19,589 nucleotides of DNA from Flavobacteriales bacterium UBA6165 (GTDB lineage Bacteria > Bacteroidota > Bacteroidia > Flavobacteriales_D > Crocinitomicaceae): the NCBI GenBank assembly GCA_002422285.1, contig DIUF01000123.1, positions 1 to 19,589 on the forward strand, written 5' to 3'. Position 1 is the stretch's first letter, and each line of letters starts with the position of its first letter. The translations under genes were made by a program, and so were the position numbers. Of this stretch, positions 15,018-19,589 are shown piece by piece. The notes under the pieces were generated by a model. It ran no database searches. It saw only the letters and a list, made by a program, of their open reading frames with translations, and was not told the origin of the DNA.

Positions 15018-15025
15018 AAAATCTA
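15018..15025 (-). promoter_or_regulatory. Possible -7 box TAGATTTT for the SOUL gene
   Basis: The minus strand matches TAnnTTTG at seven of eight positions, 25 bases before ATG 14992. No clear -33 partner is seen, and read-through from the pigment cluster is equally possible. Confidence 0.3.
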
Positions 15026-15146
15026 ATGGATTCGCAAACAACATGCGTTTAATTCATAAACATTTGGTTTTCAATAATGTTCATTTTGATTCTATACGCT
15101 AACTGAAGCAATGTAGATTCATCAAGGATACAAAGACTTTGAGCGA

Positions 15147-15848
15147 TTAAATGAGGTTTTTCACATCCTTCCCTTCCCAAACACCCTCAGCTTTATAGGG
15201 CACAAATCGCGCGAACATTTCTTCTTTGTACCACTTTAATTTTCTGGTGAGCATCACAACTTCTTTGTGTTTCGGGTTGGTGTAGGCATAATCGAGCATT
15301 TCGGCTTGTGTTTTCCACAGACTTAAGGTAGCTTGTTGAATCAATGGCCACTCACCAACGCCAATGGAGAAAGATAGACCTCTGTAGTTGTCGAGACTTT
15401 GACTCACTTTTCCCACTCTTCGCCAAAAAGAAATCAATTTTGAGAAGCGAATTGTGGCACGTGTGAGAACCAAAACTGGCTTTTCCAACTCCAGTTTTTC
15501 AGCAGGTTTGAAGGGTTGGGTACCTGCCCATTTGCCATGAACTTCTGCAGATTTGAGAAAAATAGTGAAGTGTTCGCTGCTTTTTTGCGCATAAGACAAA
15601 TAAAAAGCATTATTGGTTATGAATTCCTGTGCGTTTTCTTCAGAATCCCAGACGCACAAAAGCACATAAGTGCCAAAATTTGGGACGGCACTGAATCCTT
15701 TTTTTCCGCCCGAGCCTAGCAATTTATAAAAGCTCAATCCTTCGACGCGATTCAATGCACGAATTCCGATTTGCATCTGTTTGAAGGCCCACCACTTGTT
15801 CGTCAGCCCTTCAATTTTCAGAAATGTGCAAGTAGTGATTTGGTTCAT
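15147..15848 (-). CDS. crtA: CrtA-related carotenoid 2-hydroxylase/2-ketolase (spheroidene monooxygenase family)
   Basis: The 233-residue protein matches the spheroidene monooxygenase (CrtA) family in length and motifs: LGSGGKKGFSAVPNFGTYVLL (44-64 region), LTRATIRFSK at 128-137, FWRRV at 141-145, SFSIGVGEWP around 159-168, ATLSLW at 173-178 and EEMFARF at 209-215. CrtA of purple bacteria oxidises C-2 of acyclic carotenoids. As I recall, a CrtA relative from Flavobacterium P99-3 was reported to hydroxylate C-2' during myxol synthesis, which is the likelier role in a Bacteroidota. The start is uncertain: ATG 15848 (MNQITTCTFLKIEGL) fits family members, while ATG 15905 adds 19 unlike residues but lies 13 bases after a TAGTTTTA box (15919-15926). 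It follows the SDR gene by 116 bases and is probably part of the carotenoid unit. Confidence 0.82.
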   Translation of the reverse strand: MNQITTCTFLKIEGLTNKWWAFKQMQIGIRALNRVEGLSFYKLLGSGGKKGFSAVPNFGTYVLLCVWDSEENAQEFITNNAFYLSYAQKSSEHFTIFLKSAEVHGKWAGTQPFKPAEKLELEKPVLVLTRATIRFSKLISFWRRVGKVSQSLDNYRGLSFSIGVGEWPLIQQATLSLWKTQAEMLDYAYTNPKHKEVVMLTRKLKWYKEEMFARFVPYKAEGVWEGKDVKNLI

Positions 15849-15964
15849 GATACAATAAGGCTTGAGTTCATTAAATGTTCTGAAAAGCAAAAAATATTTT
15901 ATCAAATAGTTCTGCTGATAAAACTAAGTGTGGTTTATGAATCGCATCAATGAATATTTTCGAG

Positions 15965-17389
15965 CTATTTCCTCCCTATATTCCTCAACATGCCTTTAAA
16001 GATAAATCCGTGAAATGGCAGCACTGAATACCAATATAAACGTCCCCACAAGCCAAGCGGTCTAAAAGTGGCTGTTTGAGTCAAAATATTGTTTTCATTA
16101 ATTTTAAATTTCAGCCATGCTTCACCTGGAAGTTTCATTTCAGCGTATAAAAGCAGCCGTTTTTCCTCTTTATTTGCAATCATCACACGCCAAAAATCCA
16201 GGGCATCACCTGTGTATAATTCTGTATCGCTTTTGCGGCCGCGCCTCATACCAACACCGCCAAATATTTGGTCTATTAAACCGCGTAGACTCCAAAGCCA
16301 GTTCCCATAATACCATCCAGTTTTTCCACCGATTGACCATAACCTGTCTAATGTCAGTTGGGTATCATCGACCCGCATACTCTGAATATCTTGGAAGCAC
16401 CCATTTGTTGGAACTTCAATGAACTTGGAAAAACCCTCCTGAAAAATATCGCTGGTTTGTGCATCTTTCCAACTCGAAAGCACTTTGTTTTGAGCAATCT
16501 TATCAAAAGCTTGCAAAATAGATGTTTCGTAGTCGATGAGTTTAATATCGAGTAGAGCAGCTAAATTATTGGGTTTGCAAATAACTTCTATTTTCATGCT
16601 ATTTACCAGGTTTTTAGCCAATGAATAAGATGTTGATGTTACAAAATACAGCCAATAAGATGAGATTTTTGGCGTCATCACAGGCACAATCACTATTCGT
16701 CGTTTTAAGCCTCTTACCTTGGCAAAAATCAACAGCATTTCTTTATACGACAGGATGTCCGGACCTCCAATGTCGTAACTTTGGTTGTAGGTATCTTTTT
16801 GTCCAATTACACCAACCAAGAACTGAATTACATTTCTTATAGCAATGGGCTGACATTTGGTTTTAAGCCAACGTGGGGTAATCATAAAAGGCAGTTTTTC
16901 AACCAAATCACGAATGATTTCGAATGAAGCGCTACCTGAACCCACAATAATTCCTGCTTTGAGTGTCGTAAGCGAAAATGTTGAATCGGCTAAAATAGAT
17001 TCCACATTTTTTCTAGATGACAAATGCTTTGATAATTCATCAGCATTGCTAATTCCACTGAGATAAACGACTTGTTTGGCACTGGTTTTTTCAATGCAAT
17101 TTTTGAAGTTGGTGGCACATAATTGTTCCATACGCTCAAAATCACCTATTTGTGTGGACATGGAGTGGATGAGGTAGTATGCCAAGTCTATGTCTTTTGG
17201 GATTTCGCTTAGGCTGGATGCATCGAGAAAATCTGCTTCGACGATTGAAATTTTGGCTCCAGCATATTTCTCTAAATTAAATCTCTTGCTATCGCGAACG
17301 CAGCATATTACCTCATGCCCGTTGTCTAATAAAACAGGAAGCAACCGTTGTGCTATGTAGCCTGTCACTCCTGTAAGTAAGATTTTCAT
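15965..17389 (-). CDS. NAD(P)-binding SDR-type oxidoreductase with DUF2867 C-terminus
   Basis: The 474-residue protein has an atypical (extended-like) short-chain dehydrogenase Rossmann fold followed by a DUF2867 domain (about 330-474). The N-terminus KILLTGVTGYIAQRLLPVLL contains the dinucleotide-binding loop; the usual third glycine of GxxGxxG is Ala13. VICCVRDSKRF then binds the cofactor edge, ADFLD and LAYYLIHSM are family-typical, and VVYLSGISN precedes the active site region. The C-terminal part carries GWYYGNWLWSLRGLIDQIFG and GDALDFWRV, the DUF2867 hallmark. The substrate is unknown. Genes of this family are frequent in bacterial clusters with photolyases, flavin reductases and carotenoid enzymes (recalled, not checked here), which fits its neighbours: the flavin reductase ends 37 bases upstream and the crtA-like gene begins 116 bases downstream. 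Confidence 0.88.
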   Translation of the reverse strand: MKILLTGVTGYIAQRLLPVLLDNGHEVICCVRDSKRFNLEKYAGAKISIVEADFLDASSLSEIPKDIDLAYYLIHSMSTQIGDFERMEQLCATNFKNCIEKTSAKQVVYLSGISNADELSKHLSSRKNVESILADSTFSLTTLKAGIIVGSGSASFEIIRDLVEKLPFMITPRWLKTKCQPIAIRNVIQFLVGVIGQKDTYNQSYDIGGPDILSYKEMLLIFAKVRGLKRRIVIVPVMTPKISSYWLYFVTSTSYSLAKNLVNSMKIEVICKPNNLAALLDIKLIDYETSILQAFDKIAQNKVLSSWKDAQTSDIFQEGFSKFIEVPTNGCFQDIQSMRVDDTQLTLDRLWSIGGKTGWYYGNWLWSLRGLIDQIFGGVGMRRGRKSDTELYTGDALDFWRVMIANKEEKRLLLYAEMKLPGEAWLKFKINENNILTQTATFRPLGLWGRLYWYSVLPFHGFIFKGMLRNIGRK

Positions 17390-17426
17390 GTCTGGGTATA
17401 TTTAAAAAAAATCGTGGAGCGTGCAC

Positions 17427-18041
17427 TCATGGTTTCGCATAAGGCAATCGACCAATGGCTCTGCTTTCAAAATAAGCGTCTAGTCCTTGACTGATAAGCA
17501 CATTGGCATCCGCTAAAGATACGAAACCATCTTCAGAAACAAGTGTGTTTTCAATACTTATTTGTTGAATGCTGCCAATAATCATGATTGTGCCGTTCAA
17601 ACGGATGGGAATTGTTTCCTCGAGTTTCATGGCTATTTTCACAACGGCCTGTTCAACCCCTGGAGCATAGCAGTCTTCGAAATTATATTCATCAAAACCA
17701 ACTTGTTCGAATTCGGACACGCCTTTATCATAACGCGCGGAGGTTTGGTGTGCCTTTTTGAAATCGCTTGATTGCACAAAATTCAATGTGTATGATTGGG
17801 TGTCTTTGATATTTTGCAAGGTGTCGCGAGGTACAATATCTGGGCGACTAATTAAGCCAAATAAAGCTGGATTGGCTCCTAGATGGATCAAAGAATTGAA
17901 AATAGCTAAGTTTGAATAGCCCTCTTTAGATTTGGTACCGACCAATACTGCTTGACGAAAACCAGCAAGAGAGTTGACAAATGCTGTGCGGTAGCGCTGT
18001 TCGAAGTTTTCTATTTCCTCTTTTTTGATAATCATATTCAT
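17427..18041 (-). CDS. Flavin reductase-like FMN-binding split-barrel protein
   Basis: The 204-residue protein of the flavin reductase family binds FMN in a split beta-barrel. The motifs are in the expected order: SLAGFRQAVLVGTKSKEGYSN, the LAIFNSLIHLGANPALFGLI segment that holds the flavin, a SRPDIVPRDTLQNIKDTQSYTLNFV strand, and RLPYAKP at the end. Such proteins transfer electrons from NAD(P)H to free flavin or act as flavin stores for a partner oxygenase. No partner is proven here; the FAD-dependent cyclase and the oxygenases in the same cluster are candidates. It begins 3 bases after the stop of the crtY-blh gene, so the two are almost certainly translated from one mRNA. ATG codons at residues 1 and 3 (18041 and 18035) are equally good starts. 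Confidence 0.88.
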   Translation of the reverse strand: MNMIIKKEEIENFEQRYRTAFVNSLAGFRQAVLVGTKSKEGYSNLAIFNSLIHLGANPALFGLISRPDIVPRDTLQNIKDTQSYTLNFVQSSDFKKAHQTSARYDKGVSEFEQVGFDEYNFEDCYAPGVEQAVVKIAMKLEETIPIRLNGTIMIIGSIQQISIENTLVSEDGFVSLADANVLISQGLDAYFESRAIGRLPYAKP

Positions 18042-18044
18042 TTA

Positions 18045-19589
18045 TTAAGTGGTTGTGAATTCATTTTTTGATTTATAAAACAAGTGCATCATTACAAAGT
18101 GGGGTAGGCTGATACACGCGACGAAGATGAAGAAATTCGCCCAGAGGCCTGATAAATCGATGAAATCCCGAATAAAAAATGCGATGAATACAAAGATGAG
18201 CAGTGCTCCGAATGTGAAAAAAGCTGATTTTTTGTACAGCTCGATTGTGTTCATGCCAAGTCCCTGTTTCAAATGACTCCATGCGTTGTGGCTGTGCTGT
18301 AGAATAAAGTACAGACCAAAAGCAAGGGTTAACGGGGCCAATGTGCCCAGCAATAAAAGCAATAGAAGACCTAAATGTGAACGCAGATTTTGTCTCAGAC
18401 TTTCATAAAAAATATACCCCAAAGAAATTATGGATAGCCATGAGGACCAAAACGCAACTTGACTTTCGCTGTAGCCTAAAATATTTACATGACTAATGGC
18501 AGCTATAATTTCGGAAGATTCTTCGAGATGCGTGGTTATGATAAAAGTTAAGATGCTCAAGCCCATAAAAAATGCTTTCAACAGCGCTCCAGCGGATTTT
18601 ACTTCCTCCTTGTTTTGTATCAATTCTGACTCCCCAAAATGGAAGGCCGCGTAAAGTATGAATACGATCAAGGAAAGGACAGGTGCAAAAAGCCATAGCA
18701 CCAAATAAGCACTCATGATGAGCAAGTATTTGAGCACGAAAATGGGTAAAGTTGTGTTCTTCTTTTTGGTTAGTAGGTGGTCCAGCGCTCCATGCGGTAT
18801 TCCAATCCACATCAGGCCAATGAAAAGCAAAATGTAGCTTAGGTAGTTTGCAGTTTGTTCATGTATAAATGAAGTGAGGGAGTAGAGAATTATTGCCAAA
18901 AACGCTAAAATATAGCGGGTAGCGAACTTGTTTTGTAGATACAGAAACAAGGCTTTTATAAAGGGTGTTATGGGCAAAACACTGAAAATTCGTATTTCTT
19001 GGCGAAGCGTTGATTTCTCCTCGAGAAAGGAAAAAATACTGAGGGTGGGTATTTTGCTGTAAAGTCGAGTAAATATTTTTTTCCCAACAGAAGGCCAGCG
19101 TAATAAGATGAGCAACAGCAATTTGTCGTAAAATTTGAATCGATTTTTAGTAGGCAGTTGAATTCTGTTGAACTTTTCAAGCTCTTGATTTTCAATTTTT
19201 TTGGTGACCAATTGTGCAAACAGAAACATGTTTTTGAAGCCATAACCCGTGCTCGGTTTGATTAAATTAGCTCTTGCTCCGGTATTTAATACACCTTTAT
19301 GTTTACTTGGCGGATTTATTTGGGTGGTCATAGGAATACAGCCGCGCTCTTCTCCAAGTTTTTCGTAGCTCGAAAAGTGCTGACCAATAAATTTCTTTAA
19401 AATTTCTTCGGCATACGCCTGTTCGATTTTTTCCGCGCCAAAACGCGTGAATTCAATAAGCGCCTCATGGGTGGAAAACGGGATTACATACATGAATTGG
19501 GTGCAACCGTCTTGTTGAATATTGAAATTCATCATTTCGAAGGCGTTTTCTTGGAAAACATTTTCCTCACATTTGATGTGCCAGCCTAG
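18045..19589 (-). CDS. crtY-blh: Fusion of lycopene cyclase (CrtY type, C-terminal half visible) and Brp/Blh beta-carotene dioxygenase; 5' end cut by window edge
   Basis: The frame is open to the window edge, giving 514 residues; upstream of ATG 19535 it still reads GWHIKCEENVFQENAF, which is cyclase-like, so that ATG is internal. Numbered from the edge, the cyclase part (about 1-215) shows the FAD-dependent lycopene cyclase C-terminal motifs: VIPFSTHEALIEFTRF at about 35-50, GCIPMTT at 83-89, KPSTGYGF at 111-118, and the RFKFYDKLLL / FSFLEEKSTLRQE / LPITPFIKALF tail. Membrane-rich Brp/Blh sequence follows directly (about 222-514, eight or so hydrophobic segments): GIPHGALDHLL with PHGALDH at 265-271, AAFHFGESEL with HFG at 317-319, QHSHNAWSHL with histidines at 432, 434 and 439, and SLPHFVMMH near the end. 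Such histidines hold the catalytic iron in Blh. The predicted product makes beta-carotene and cleaves it to retinal. Confidence 0.9.
   Translation of the reverse strand, partial: LGWHIKCEENVFQENAFEMMNFNIQQDGCTQFMYVIPFSTHEALIEFTRFGAEKIEQAYAEEILKKFIGQHFSSYEKLGEERGCIPMTTQINPPSKHKGVLNTGARANLIKPSTGYGFKNMFLFAQLVTKKIENQELEKFNRIQLPTKNRFKFYDKLLLLILLRWPSVGKKIFTRLYSKIPTLSIFSFLEEKSTLRQEIRIFSVLPITPFIKALFLYLQNKFATRYILAFLAIILYSLTSFIHEQTANYLSYILLFIGLMWIGIPHGALDHLLTKKKNTTLPIFVLKYLLIMSAYLVLWLFAPVLSLIVFILYAAFHFGESELIQNKEEVKSAGALLKAFFMGLSILTFIITTHLEESSEIIAAISHVNILGYSESQVAFWSSWLSIISLGYIFYESLRQNLRSHLGLLLLLLLGTLAPLTLAFGLYFILQHSHNAWSHLKQGLGMNTIELYKKSAFFTFGALLIFVFIAFFIRDFIDLSGLWANFFIFVACISLPHFVMMHLFYKSKNEFTTT

Noticed and set aside
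19533..19535. ATG at 19535 as the start of the cyclase-dioxygenase gene
   Set aside because: The frame stays open for 18 more codons to the window edge and reads cyclase-like sequence (GWHIKCEENVFQENAF), so the gene begins outside the window.

Overview
The window looks like a chromosomal segment of a free-living member of the phylum Bacteroidota. The reasons are the FtsK-LolA gene pair, a YidC of about 620 residues with a large periplasmic domain, a ValS of the type common in this phylum, moderately AT-rich DNA, and perfect copies of the Bacteroidota sigma -7 box TAnnTTTG just upstream of several genes. I see no rRNA, tRNA, CRISPR array, insertion sequence or phage gene. Most of the window is core chromosome; the right end is an accessory pigment and light-related cluster.

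Layout, left to right. Bases 1-286 (-) hold the start of a DUF559 endonuclease-like gene cut by the window edge. Bases 287-654 are a mosaic of short repeats with no gene. Bases 655-2196 (-) encode a conserved, unrecognised helical protein. Bases 2197-2694 are intergenic and contain a large imperfect CTTTGTG inverted repeat. Bases 2695-6536 (+) carry ftsK (chromosome translocase), a LolA-family lipoprotein carrier and an ACT-like-domain protein, closed by a strong terminator. valS (+) follows with its own promoter and terminator and converges on yidC (-), which has its own terminator. Further right, a two-gene (-) unit encodes a Wzz-type chain-length regulator and a Wzy/WaaL-type O-antigen polymerase or ligase. 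The two are in the same reading frame, separated by a single TAA. A divergent (+) gene encodes a small secreted protein made of 17-residue repeats.

The right third (14396-19589, all -) is the most interesting part. It opens at the window edge with a fused gene: the C-terminal half of an FAD-dependent lycopene cyclase (CrtY type) runs directly into a membrane Brp/Blh beta-carotene 15,15'-dioxygenase. It is followed by a flavin reductase (3-base gap), an SDR/DUF2867 oxidoreductase (37-base gap), a CrtA-related carotenoid 2-hydroxylase/ketolase (116-base gap) and a SOUL heme-binding protein (154-base gap). The fusion predicts that one polypeptide closes the beta-ionone rings of lycopene and then cleaves beta-carotene to retinal, the chromophore of microbial rhodopsins. 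The CrtA relative suggests the same cell also modifies the acyclic end of a monocyclic carotenoid, as in myxol-type pigments. No rhodopsin or light-sensor regulator lies inside the window, so the link to light is inference from gene content.

Several start codons were set by promoter position: for valS, the LolA gene, wzz and the repeat protein, a longer reading frame begins at or near a perfect TAnnTTTG box, and the first sensible start lies just downstream of it. Leaders appear very short (usually 15-20 bases between box and start codon).
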